From Verrucomicrobia bacterium UBA740 (GTDB lineage Bacteria > Verrucomicrobiota > Kiritimatiellia > RFP12 > UBA1067): a DNA stretch of 8,832 nucleotides. Under the pieces are notes generated by a model that ran no database searches, had not been told where the DNA came from, and was given only the letters and a program-made list of their open reading frames with translations. Every line of letters starts with the position of its first letter. Positions within the stretch are counted from its first letter, which is position 1. Shown in pieces: positions 1 through 6,489 of this stretch. The position numbers were made by a program, and so were the translations under genes. The stretch covers positions 13,164 through 21,995 of the forward strand of contig DBKW01000012.1 of NCBI GenBank assembly GCA_002298665.1. The letters run 5' to 3'.

Positions 1-288
1 TTTGGACCTCATGCGGGGACCCCTTTTCGCCCTCCCTCCCATCCGGAGGCGATAAGTGAGGTTTTTTTAGCCTATTCCAGCAAAAACAGCAAGATAACGC
101 AAAAGTTAGCCGCGGTGAATTTCAAACCGCATGAGGGTGGGGTGTTCAGCGCCCGAAAACAGATACTTTGGGTATGCCGAAAAGTGGCTATTTCAACCGT
201 TTTGAGACTGTGAAAATCTAGAGCGCGGGGTCGTCTCGTCCGTCCCGGTCGTCCAGCCCCCCTCTTGCCGTTCTACACCTCTCTTTTG
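1..288. other. Intergenic region left of the ribF operon, no convincing gene
   Basis: No reading frame here has a plausible start, ribosome binding site and protein-like composition, and I see no tRNA or other RNA fold. The stretch at 220-270 is a low-complexity run of CGTC/CCGTC-like words. Two mutually exclusive signals lie at the left edge. One is a hairpin plus T-run on the plus strand (6-68). The other is a minus-strand set: a TTGCTG / 17 nt / TAAAAA promoter-like pair (-35 at 87-92, -10 at 64-69), an AAAAGGGG purine run (20-27) and an ATG at 12. In the second reading, a minus-strand gene would begin at 12 and leave the window after four codons (Met-Arg-Ser-Lys). Neither reading can be settled from this window. 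Confidence 0.5.
6..68 (+). terminator. Possible plus-strand terminator at the window edge
   Basis: ACCTCA (6-11) pairs with TGAGGT (57-62), closing a structure that contains an inner stem CGCC(C)TCC (28-35) with GGAGGCG (45-51). The outer arm runs straight into seven T (62-68). This could end a plus-strand transcript arriving from outside the window and converging on ribF. The outer loop is large and the sequence can also be read as a minus-strand gene start, so the call is weak. Confidence 0.25.
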
Positions 289-372
289 CTTTCCCTACGG
301 GAAGAAAACCAAAACCCCACGGGGTTTTAGGGAAAACGCCACGGGATTTTGTCTCCATCCCCGTGGAGTTTT
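289..372. repeat. Four palindromic units with a 22-bp period after ribF
   Basis: Units of about 18 bp start near 289, 311, 333 and 355 and are separated by 4 bp. Each is centred on ACGGG or its complement. The unit at 311-328 is a perfect palindrome, AAAACCCC-AC-GGGGTTTT. The unit at 333-350 (AAAACGCC-AC-GGGATTTT) keeps the A and T arms with two mismatches. The unit at 355-372 keeps CCCC-GT-GGAG-TTTT and includes two bases of the ribF stop codon. The unit at 289-306 keeps TTCCC-TAC-GGGAA. The array lies immediately downstream of the operon's last gene. It may be a reinforced terminator, a protein-binding array or a small decaying repeat; the sequence does not decide. Confidence 0.6.
302..328 (-). 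terminator. Intrinsic terminator of the nusA-ribF operon
   Basis: On the minus strand the perfect palindrome at 311-328 folds as a 7-8 bp hairpin with a C/G core. Its 3' arm ends in TTTT and continues GGTTTTC, giving a U-rich tract. It lies about 45 nt beyond the ribF stop codon. The less perfect palindromes on either side could help or act as back-ups. Because the stem is symmetric, it might also stop transcripts from the plus strand. Confidence 0.55.
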
Positions 373-1192
373 ACTTGTGGGCTGAAAGAAAAGCGATATC
401 GCGGCGAATCTGCTCTTTGAGCGCGTCCAACGATGCGAATGTGCGTTCCGGGCGGATAAAGTCCAGGATTTCGATGCGGTCGTCTCCGAAAGAGCTGGGC
501 ATCGTTTCCGTAAAATGGATCTCCAGAACCGGTTCAGGCCACTTTTCAGTCCCCATGGTGGGCGCGACGCCCCAATTGGCGATTCCCCGCGCCCCCGCGT
601 AACGCACGACATAGACCCCGTTCGGCGGCTTCACATAATAGGACGGAATATGGAAATTCAGCGTCGGGAACCCGATTTTGCGTCCGAGCCCCTTCCCCGT
701 GAACAATTCGCCGCGCACAAACCAGGTCGACCCGAGCATGGCATTCGCGTCCGCAATCGCGCCGTGGGAAAGCGCCGCGCGGATACGGGTGGAAGAAACA
801 GCGTCTCCTTTATATTCAGCATAGGGGACAATCTCCGCGGCGATGCCGAAACCGGCGAGCGTCTCCGGCCTGCCCGCGCCTTTCGCGCCAAAATTCCAGT
901 TCGCTCCGCACCGGACGCCTGTCACGCCTCGCGGCAAAAGATAGTCGCGCACGAAGTCCGCCGGCGCGAGCGCGGCGAAGTCGGCCGTGAAATCCAGCAC
1001 GACGACGTCCGAAACGCCCGACGCACGAAGGGCCGCGAGCCGGTCTTCATGGGACATGAGAAGGCGGGGGGCGCGTTCCGGCGCCAACGTTTCGAGCGGA
1101 TGCGTGGCGAAAGTCAGCGCGACGTCCGCCCCGGCCAACAGCGCCCGGTGCCCGAGATGCACGCCGTCGAAATAGCCGATGGCGCACGTCAT
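371..1192 (-). CDS. ribF: Bifunctional riboflavin kinase / FAD synthetase
   Basis: RibF phosphorylates riboflavin to FMN and adenylylates FMN to FAD in the cytoplasm. The 273-residue protein has the nucleotidyltransferase domain first: FDGVHLGH at residues 8-15 carries the HxGH signature, and SSTRIR lies at 133-138. The flavokinase domain follows, with GRKIGFPTLNF (170-180), PPNGVYVVR (189-197), NWGVAPTMG (206-214) and LEIHF (223-227). The start is ATG at 1192, whose ATGA overlaps the truB stop by four bases, so translation is probably coupled to truB. No good independent ribosome binding site is needed or obvious. The frame is open further upstream, but that part lies inside truB and is not protein-like. 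Family members are usually about 300-320 residues. This one starts almost at the signature motif and lacks roughly 15 residues of the helix after HLGH, so the N-terminal domain is compact. It is the last gene of the operon and is followed by terminator-like palindromes. Confidence 0.95.
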   Translation of the reverse strand: MTCAIGYFDGVHLGHRALLAGADVALTFATHPLETLAPERAPRLLMSHEDRLAALRASGVSDVVVLDFTADFAALAPADFVRDYLLPRGVTGVRCGANWNFGAKGAGRPETLAGFGIAAEIVPYAEYKGDAVSSTRIRAALSHGAIADANAMLGSTWFVRGELFTGKGLGRKIGFPTLNFHIPSYYVKPPNGVYVVRYAGARGIANWGVAPTMGTEKWPEPVLEIHFTETMPSSFGDDRIEILDFIRPERTFASLDALKEQIRRDIAFLSAHK

Positions 1193-1908
1193 CGCGCCAA
1201 AGCCTCCGACAGCGGCTTGACGTAGCCGGCGAAATCGCCCATCGGCGTCTCCAAAAGACGCTCGAAAGGAACCGCGTCCGCGACCGAGAAGCGTCCAACC
1301 GCCGTCCGGCGCAGTTTTGTCAGCGTCGCGCCGCACCCGAGAGCCGCCCCGAAGTCGTCCACCAGCGTCCGCACGATCAGTCCTTTCGTCCCGGCGACCG
1401 TAAACGCGACGTGCCCGTCTTCCCGCGGCGTTTCCAGCTCGAAGCGGTAGACATGCGCCAAGAACGGCTTGTGCGGACCCGTCGAAACGACCTCGTAGCC
1501 CGAACTCCCCTCGCGGCGGACACTGCAAAACGCGTTTTCCGTCTGGAAAATATCGCCGCGGAAGTCGGGCAGGACCGTTTCGAACGCGGGGGACGGCGGG
1601 ATGGGCTTCTCTTCCACGAGCGTGCCTTGCGCATCCCCCGTATTCGTGCGGCGTCCGAGCTGAAGTTCGCCGCTCCAGGCGCGGTCCGCCCCCATGACGT
1701 CCCCCACGAACTTGTTGGCGTCGTTGATGAGAAGGATAAGCAGCCCGGAAGCGGCGGCATCCAACGCCCCGCCGTGCCCGACTTTCACCAGATTGAACTT
1801 GCGCTTGACCGTCTTGACGACGGTCGGGAAGGCGATGCCCGCGGGCTTGTCCACAAGCAAGAACCCGTCGAGATTCTCGAGCATGCGCAGTTGGACCAGG
1901 TTGGCCAT
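1189..1908 (-). CDS. truB: tRNA pseudouridine-55 synthase, short divergent form
   Basis: TruB isomerises U55 of the tRNA T-loop to pseudouridine. The 239-residue protein shows LVDKPAG (18-24), the catalytic loop VGHGGALD (43-50, nucleophile Asp50), LGRRTNTGDAQG (84-95), FRGDIFQ (116-122), KGLIVRT (175-181, the conserved Arg180) and GCGA..KLRR (191-201). E. coli TruB is 314 residues; this one stops just after the catalytic domain, so the C-terminal RNA-binding extension is absent. By alignment to the E. coli sequence from memory, Trp78 replaces the active-site Tyr76 and Ile178 replaces Tyr179. The usual PPxYSAxK segment is strongly altered (ENAFCSVR, 124-131). The catalytic Asp and Arg remain, so activity is likely but not certain. 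The ATG at 1908 shares its A with the rbfA stop (TGATG), and the site before it is a poor Shine-Dalgarno, which points to re-initiation after rbfA. Its own stop overlaps the ribF start. Confidence 0.92.
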   Translation of the reverse strand: MANLVQLRMLENLDGFLLVDKPAGIAFPTVVKTVKRKFNLVKVGHGGALDAAASGLLILLINDANKFVGDVMGADRAWSGELQLGRRTNTGDAQGTLVEEKPIPPSPAFETVLPDFRGDIFQTENAFCSVRREGSSGYEVVSTGPHKPFLAHVYRFELETPREDGHVAFTVAGTKGLIVRTLVDDFGAALGCGATLTKLRRTAVGRFSVADAVPFERLLETPMGDFAGYVKPLSEALAR

Positions 1909-2264
1909 CAGTCTTTGACAGGCGGGAGTTTGTCCAGGATAGCCAGGACTTCATCGCCCTTCTCGAGGGAAAGGTCGAGTTTGAAGCAAAGCCGCGGCGT
2001 GAACTTCATGCGCACTTCCCGGTTGATGATCGCCTGGAACTTGCGCGCGTTGTGCTGCAAATGGTGAATCGCCGTCTCCTTGAGTTTGTCGTCCCCGAAG
2101 ACGGAAACATCCACTGTCGCGTCGCGCAGGTCTTTCCCGCACTTCACGCCCGTCACGGTAATCAAACCCGGCGCCACCGTGTCGCCCTGCATAACCGTAT
2201 GCATGGACTCGGCGATGACGCGCTTCAACAGAGAATCCAGACGTTGCAACCGATCGACGCCCAT
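1908..2264 (-). CDS. rbfA: 30S ribosome-binding factor A
   Basis: RbfA binds immature 30S subunits and assists processing of the 16S rRNA 5' end and late assembly, also in the cold. The 118-residue protein has the family layout of a single KH-like domain: a basic N-terminal helix (residues 5-25), the strand ITVTGVKCGKDLRDATVDVSVFG (35-57), and the C-terminal signature TPRLCFKLDLSLEKGDEV (89-106). Usual length is 110-135 residues, so it is complete. The Ala-x-Gly kink common in RbfA helices appears here as Asn72-Ala73-Arg74, a variation within the family's known looseness. The start at 2264 has an excellent ribosome binding site, GAGGAGG (2271-2277), six bases upstream and directly after the infB stop; the genes are 15 nt apart. 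Its TGA overlaps the truB ATG. Identity rests on both signature and operon position. Confidence 0.94.
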   Translation of the reverse strand: MGVDRLQRLDSLLKRVIAESMHTVMQGDTVAPGLITVTGVKCGKDLRDATVDVSVFGDDKLKETAIHHLQHNARKFQAIINREVRMKFTPRLCFKLDLSLEKGDEVLAILDKLPPVKD

Positions 2265-2270
2265 GGCGAC

Positions 2271-2277
2271 CCTCCTC
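2271..2277 (-). promoter_or_regulatory. Shine-Dalgarno of rbfA
   Basis: GAGGAGG on the minus strand lies six bases before the rbfA ATG and three bases after the infB stop codon. It fixes the rbfA start at 2264 and should allow efficient re-initiation by ribosomes that finish infB. Confidence 0.85.
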
Positions 2278-2279
2278 AG

Positions 2280-4946
2280 TTAGAGACTGCGCGGCAGTTC
2301 CTCGAGCGCGTAGCACTCGATGATGTCGCCCGTCTGGAAGCCCTCGAAGTTCGCGAAGCACACGCCGCACTCCTGCTGGCCCGTGACTTCCTTGACTTCG
2401 TCCTTGAAGTGGCGCAAGGTCTGCACCTTGCCGTCCCAGACCTTCTCGCCCTTGCGCAGGATGCGGTACTTCTCCTTCGCCACGAGGCGCCCGTCCAGCA
2501 TCTGCGAGCCGGCGATCTTGCCGAGCTTGCCGATGTCGTAGATCGCCTTGATTTCGGCGTGGCCGAGGACGACTTCCTTGAATTCGGCCGGGATGAGGTC
2601 CAGCATGCACTGCTTGACGTAGTCCAAAAGCTCGTAGATGATGCGGAAGGACGCAATCCGCACGCCATCGTGGCGCGCCTGGCTCTGCACGCCCGAATCG
2701 TTGCTGATGTCGAAGCCGACGATGATCGCCTTGCCGGCCGCGGCCTTCTTGACGTCCGTCAGCGAGACGTTGCCCGTGCCCGTGCCGATGACGTTCAGAC
2801 CGACCTTTTCGCTCTTGATCTGCCCGAGCGCCTCGACGATCGCCTCCAGCGAGCCCTGGGTGTCGCTCTTCACGATCACGTTCAGCTCGCGCCGCCCCTC
2901 GGCCGCCATGCGGCTCATGAGCGCGTCCAGCGTCGTGGCCTTGGAGGACGAAAGCTCCTCCTCCTTGCGTTCGCGCGCGGTCTCTTCCGCCAGGGTGCGC
3001 GCCCGCTTTTCGTCCAGCATGACGCGGAACTCCGCACCGGCTTCCGGCACGCCCGAAAGACCCGTGCACTTGACCGGTGTCGACGGCGGCGCTTCCTTGA
3101 TGCGGCGTCCGCGGTCGTCGATGAGCGCCCGGACCTTGCCGAAGTGCTCGCCGATGAGAATCGCGTCGCCCACCTTCAGGGTGCCGCCTTCCACCAGCAA
3201 GGTGGCGCAGGGCCCAAGCCCCTGCTGCAGCTCAGACTCGATGACGTAGCCGTTCGCGCGGCGATTCGGGTTCGCCTGGAGTTCGAGGACTTCCGCCTGC
3301 ACAAGGATGTTCTCCAGAAGCGAATCCACGCCCTCGCCCGTCACGCCCGAAACCGGGCAGCAGATGATGTCGCCGCCCCAGTCTTCCGGCGTCAGACCGC
3401 GTTTCTGGAGCTGCTGTTTGACGCGATCCACGTTCGCCGTGGGCTTGTCGCACTTCGTGATCGCCACGAGAATCTGCACGCCCGCCTGGCGCGCGACCTT
3501 GATGCACTCTTCCGTCTGCGGCATGATGCCGTCGTCCGCGGCGATGATGAGAACGGCGATATCCGTAATCCGCGCGCCGCGCGCCCGCATCGCGCTGAAC
3601 GCGGCGTGTCCGGGCGTATCGAGGAACGTGATCTTCTTGCCCGCGACGTCCACCTGGTAGGCGCTGATCTGCTGCGTGATGCCGCCCGCTTCGCCCTGCG
3701 CGACATGCTCCTTGCGGATGTAGTCCATGAGCGTCGTCTTGCCGTGGTCCACGTGCCCGAGGAACGTCACGACCGGCGGACGCGGCTTGAGCGACTCCGG
3801 CGGATCTTCCGGAATCAAATCGTCCGCGTCGATCGCCTTCAACACCGGACGCGCCGCGGCGTCCTTGTTGCGCGTATGCTCGATTACGACCTTGTAGCCG
3901 TACTTCGCGGCGATCTGCGTGGCGATGTCCGGCTCCACGCGCTGGTTGATGGACGCCAGAATCTTGAGCGCCATCAGATCGGCGATCAGACGGTTGGGCT
4001 TCACGTTCAGCTGCGCCGCCAAATCCTTCACGATGACCGCGCCGCGGATGGAAATCTCCTTCGCCTCGGCATTCACCGAAATGCGGCTCGTCGGCGAAGG
4101 CGCCGCGCTCGCGGGAGCCGCATGGTTCGCGGCCAGCTTGTCGAACGCCTTCTGCCCTTCGCGGCCTTTCTTGCCCTTCTTCGTTCCGCGCTCGTCGTCT
4201 TCATAGTCCACCGGCTTGGGCGGACGCACCTTCGGCTGGGACGCCACGGTAATCTTGACCGCGCCCGGACCCGTCCGCGGGAAGGGTTGCGCCGTCGCGC
4301 CCGCCGGCGCCCCCACGCGAATCTGGGGCTTTTTGTTGGGGTTGATGCTGATAGGCGCCAATTTGATCTGCGGCTTCTTGGGGTTGATTGAAATCGGCTT
4401 CAAGATCGGCTTGGGCGCGGCCGCGGCGGGTGCCGCCGGTTTCGCCACTGGGGGCGCGACAGGCGCGGCTTTCGGCTGGACGGCCTCCGGCTTCGGCGCC
4501 GCGACCGCGGCCTTTTCCTCGACAGGCTTCTCTTCCACGGTTTTCTCTTGGACAGGCGTCGCCTGTGCCGGAACCGGTTCCGGTTTGGATTCCGCCGGCT
4601 TCGGCTGCGGAGCGGGCGGGACGACCTTCTTTTCTTCCGGGAGTTTCATGCGATCCGTCGGCCGGGCCGCGTAGGCCGCCTCCGCCGCGTGCAGGTGTTC
4701 CGCCAACGCGGCGTTTTCCTCCGCCTGGCCCTGCGTGCGCAGCGCGGCCGCCCGCGCCGCCTTTTCGGTCCGCCGCGCCAGAGCCGCGCTCGGACCCTGC
4801 TCAGAAACGGCCTTGCGCACGGCCGCGAGATTGCCCGCGTCTATCGTGCTGATTGCGCTTGAAACATCGATGCCGCACGAAGCCGCCGCCCGCAGGACGT
4901 CCGCACTCGTGACGTTCGATTCTTTCGCCAATTCGTATACTCTCAT
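2280..4946 (-). CDS. infB: Translation initiation factor IF-2
   Basis: IF-2 is the GTPase that brings initiator fMet-tRNA to the 30S subunit and promotes subunit joining. The 888-residue protein has an N-terminal IF2_N helical module (1-50), an Ala/Pro/Lys/Glu-rich linker (about 60-290), a second IF2_N module (about 296-352), the G domain (392-550), domain II (560-645), domain III (about 690-790) and the C-terminal initiator-tRNA-binding domain (about 795-888). G1 is GHVDHGKT (397-404) and G3 is DTPGH (443-447) with the catalytic His447. Three motifs depart from the norm: G2 reads GGITQQISA (421-429) instead of GGITQHIGA, G4 is TKCD (497-500) instead of NKxD, and G5 is SGV (533-535) instead of SAx. 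The start at 4946 is chosen because MRVYELAKE is the canonical N-terminus and GGAAGAG lies about nine bases before it. The longer open frame to 5270 overlaps nusA and is not protein-like. It follows nusA after 53 nt and precedes rbfA by 15 nt. The linker contains a tandem duplication (184-213). Confidence 0.97.
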   Translation of the reverse strand: MRVYELAKESNVTSADVLRAAASCGIDVSSAISTIDAGNLAAVRKAVSEQGPSAALARRTEKAARAAALRTQGQAEENAALAEHLHAAEAAYAARPTDRMKLPEEKKVVPPAPQPKPAESKPEPVPAQATPVQEKTVEEKPVEEKAAVAAPKPEAVQPKAAPVAPPVAKPAAPAAAAPKPILKPISINPKKPQIKLAPISINPNKKPQIRVGAPAGATAQPFPRTGPGAVKITVASQPKVRPPKPVDYEDDERGTKKGKKGREGQKAFDKLAANHAAPASAAPSPTSRISVNAEAKEISIRGAVIVKDLAAQLNVKPNRLIADLMALKILASINQRVEPDIATQIAAKYGYKVVIEHTRNKDAAARPVLKAIDADDLIPEDPPESLKPRPPVVTFLGHVDHGKTTLMDYIRKEHVAQGEAGGITQQISAYQVDVAGKKITFLDTPGHAAFSAMRARGARITDIAVLIIAADDGIMPQTEECIKVARQAGVQILVAITKCDKPTANVDRVKQQLQKRGLTPEDWGGDIICCPVSGVTGEGVDSLLENILVQAEVLELQANPNRRANGYVIESELQQGLGPCATLLVEGGTLKVGDAILIGEHFGKVRALIDDRGRRIKEAPPSTPVKCTGLSGVPEAGAEFRVMLDEKRARTLAEETARERKEEELSSSKATTLDALMSRMAAEGRRELNVIVKSDTQGSLEAIVEALGQIKSEKVGLNVIGTGTGNVSLTDVKKAAAGKAIIVGFDISNDSGVQSQARHDGVRIASFRIIYELLDYVKQCMLDLIPAEFKEVVLGHAEIKAIYDIGKLGKIAGSQMLDGRLVAKEKYRILRKGEKVWDGKVQTLRHFKDEVKEVTGQQECGVCFANFEGFQTGDIIECYALEELPRSL
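4308..4397 (-). repeat. Tandem duplication inside the IF-2 linker
   Basis: IF-2 residues 184-197 (PISINPKKPQIKLA) are repeated at once as residues 198-213 (PISINPNKKPQIRVGA). The copies differ by one inserted Asn and a few substitutions, so the duplication is not fresh. The repeat is Lys/Pro-rich and lies in the disordered linker between the two IF2_N modules. Linkers of this family vary freely in length, so it may have no specific role. Confidence 0.7.
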
Positions 4947-4999
4947 GTATGTCTCTTCCGTTTCTGATGCTCGACCAAAAATTGTCCGGTTCCGCGCGA

Positions 5000-6277
5000 T
5001 TATTCGGCCGCGCCTTCTTTCAACATGTCGACGACGATCTTCGCCGCCGCGTAGATGCCCTTGGCGGTGACTTCGTCGATTCCCGTCGCGGCGATGAAGC
5101 TCGCCTCGTCGTCTCCCGCGATGCCTTCGACCGTCAAGTAGCCGGCATCGGCCATCTGCGTCGCGAGCGCCGTGGAAACGCTCAGCGTCTCGGCCAGTTC
5201 CTGGATCGCGTGCGCCTTCTGGTCCTCGAACGAGGCTGTCGCGAGGGACTTCTTGACGTCCACATGCCACCCCGTCAGGCGCGTCGTCAGACGCACATTC
5301 TGCCCGCGCTTGCCGATCGCCAGCGAATACTGGTCCGGTGCCACGACGACATGCACCGTATTGGGCTGCTCTGGATCCACTTCCACGGACTCCAACCGCG
5401 CCGGCGCGAGTGCCGCGGTCACATATTGGCGGATATCCGAATTCCAGCGCACAATATCGATCTTCTCGCCGTTAAGCGCGTTCACGATGGTCCGCACCCG
5501 GTTTCCGCGCTGTCCCACGCAGGCCCCGACCGGATCCACTTTCTCGTTGGAGGAGCGCACGGCTATCTTCGCGCGGAACCCCGGGTCGCGGCTGCATCCC
5601 ATGATCTCCACGACGCCATCGGCGATTTCCGCGACTTCCAGACGAAAGAGCGCTTCCAGAAACTTCGGGCTGGCGCGCGAAATCGTCACGCTCGGACCCC
5701 GCGCGGCGGAATCCACACGCGTGATGATCGCGCGGACCGTATCCCCGACTTGGTAATGTTCGGTCGGGATGCGCTCCTTATTCGGGAAAACCATCTCCGT
5801 CTTGCCCACCGTGACGAACATCTCGCGGTTCGCAATCGCCGAAATCGTGCCCGTGACGATATCCCCGACGCGATCCTTGTATTCCGAGAAGGTGTTCGTG
5901 CGTTCCGCGTCGCGGATGCGCTGCATGATCATCTGCCGCGACATCTGCGCGGCGATGCGCCCCAGACGCGAGGCTGGAATCTCAATCTCGAGCGTCGCCC
6001 CTTCCGCGACCGGCGTACCGTTGTTCAGGCGCTTCGCGCGCGCCAACGAGATGAATCCCGGCCCCGTCTCCTCGTTCGAGCAAATGACGGTGTCGAATAC
6101 GTGCAACGAGAGATCTTTGCGGTCGATGGCTACACGCAGATCGTTCGTTACGGCATGATTGCGCCGGGCCGCCTGTGAAAGCGCCCACTCAATCGCCTGC
6201 AGGACGATCTCGCGGCTCACGCCGCGTTCAGCTTCTATTTGCTGGACGACTGCCAGCAACGGACTATTCATCGCCAT
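5000..6277 (-). CDS. nusA: Transcription elongation/antitermination factor NusA
   Basis: NusA binds RNA polymerase and nascent RNA and modulates pausing, termination and antitermination. The 425-residue protein has the polymerase-binding N-terminal domain (about 1-130), an S1 domain (GDIVTGTISAIANREMFVTV onward, 138-200), KH1 with GQRG at 255-258, KH2 with GKRG at 322-325, and one C-terminal helix-hairpin-helix unit (about 370-420, with VEGIAG and ATGIDEVTAKGI). This is shorter than E. coli NusA (495 residues), which carries two acidic repeats at the C-terminus; one-repeat or no-repeat forms are common elsewhere. The start at 6277 has AAGGAG nine bases upstream (6287-6292); the second Met, two codons on, would be too far from it. 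It is the first gene of the operon, behind its own promoter. No rimP gene lies between it and the upstream gene, which is a difference from the common rimP-nusA-infB order. Confidence 0.97.
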   Translation of the reverse strand: MAMNSPLLAVVQQIEAERGVSREIVLQAIEWALSQAARRNHAVTNDLRVAIDRKDLSLHVFDTVICSNEETGPGFISLARAKRLNNGTPVAEGATLEIEIPASRLGRIAAQMSRQMIMQRIRDAERTNTFSEYKDRVGDIVTGTISAIANREMFVTVGKTEMVFPNKERIPTEHYQVGDTVRAIITRVDSAARGPSVTISRASPKFLEALFRLEVAEIADGVVEIMGCSRDPGFRAKIAVRSSNEKVDPVGACVGQRGNRVRTIVNALNGEKIDIVRWNSDIRQYVTAALAPARLESVEVDPEQPNTVHVVVAPDQYSLAIGKRGQNVRLTTRLTGWHVDVKKSLATASFEDQKAHAIQELAETLSVSTALATQMADAGYLTVEGIAGDDEASFIAATGIDEVTAKGIYAAAKIVVDMLKEGAAE

Positions 6278-6286
6278 TCTCTGTTG

Positions 6287-6292
6287 CTCCTT
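6287..6292 (-). promoter_or_regulatory. Shine-Dalgarno of nusA
   Basis: AAGGAG on the minus strand ends nine bases before the ATG at 6277. It decides between the two nearby Met codons (6277 and 6271) in favour of the first. Confidence 0.8.
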
Positions 6293-6355
6293 ACTACTGT
6301 CAAAACAAAACGCAACCTCTCGGACCGACCGTCCCGATCGCCGAAAAGTCCCTAT

Positions 6356-6385
6356 ATTTTACCAAATTTTACCCTTCGCGGTCAA
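6356..6385 (-). promoter_or_regulatory. Sigma70-type promoter of the nusA operon
   Basis: TTGACC (6380-6385) and TAAAAT (6356-6361) are separated by 18 nt on the minus strand, and an A/T-rich stretch lies upstream. Transcription would start near 6349, giving a leader of about 72 nt. A modest hairpin (6320-6337, TCGG(G)AC pairing with GTCCGA) lies in that leader; nothing marks it as a regulatory switch. The promoter sits between the hairpin that ends the upstream gene and the nusA ribosome binding site. Confidence 0.7.
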
Positions 6386-6433
6386 CTGAACTTATCGGAT
6401 TTCGGAAAGAATTACGCTTTTTGACTGCTAAAC

Positions 6434-6466
6434 GAACGAAGGGCGCGCACCCTGCGGCGCGCACCC
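6434..6466 (-). terminator. GC-rich hairpin ending the outer-membrane protein gene
   Basis: About 25 nt beyond the TGA stop, GGTGCGCGC and GCGCGCC on the minus strand form a stem of about eight pairs with one bulge and an eight-base loop. TTCGTTCGTTT follows. The T-tract is interrupted, so it is an imperfect intrinsic terminator. It separates the upstream gene from the nusA promoter. The stem arises from two direct copies of GGGTGCGCGCC three bases apart. Confidence 0.5.
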
Positions 6467-6489
6467 CTCACCCATTTTGAAAGATTCTG

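Noticed and set aside
176..192. Similarity between the left intergenic region and the nusA leader (shared ACTTTTCGGC on the minus strand)
   Set aside because: The match is about ten bases with a few scattered extras, which is within chance for a window of this size, and no promoter elements are shared around it.
289..372. Palindrome units as a CRISPR array
   Set aside because: The units are 18 bp with only 4 bp between them, leaving no room for spacers, and no cas-like gene is present.
295..612. A 105-codon minus-strand frame spanning the ribF 3' end and the palindromes
   Set aside because: It is out of frame with ribF, and its repeated Pro-Arg-Gly words only reflect translation of the palindromic DNA units.
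1193..1954. An N-terminal extension of RibF, or a fusion with another protein
   Set aside because: The extra frame lies inside truB and the end of rbfA and has no domain signature; the ATG overlapping the truB stop gives the canonical RibF start.
1951..3069. A 372-codon minus-strand frame within infB, running into rbfA
   Set aside because: It is an out-of-frame shadow, rich in Arg, Gly and His. Its last part merely resembles rbfA read in another frame; rbfA itself is intact.
2052..4391. A 779-codon open frame on the plus strand opposite infB
   Set aside because: It is antisense to the strongly conserved IF-2 gene, is dominated by Arg, Leu, Asp, Ala and His as expected from a complement of GC-rich codons, and has no recognisable motif. 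It is a composition shadow.
4947..5270. An N-terminal extension of IF-2 reaching back to 5270
   Set aside because: The extension overlaps the nusA 3' end, is Arg/Gly-rich nonsense and precedes a canonical IF-2 N-terminus with its own ribosome binding site.
6320..6337. A riboswitch or attenuator in the nusA leader
   Set aside because: The leader is only about 72 nt, has one weak hairpin with a bulge, no alternative pairing with a T-run, and no known riboswitch signature.
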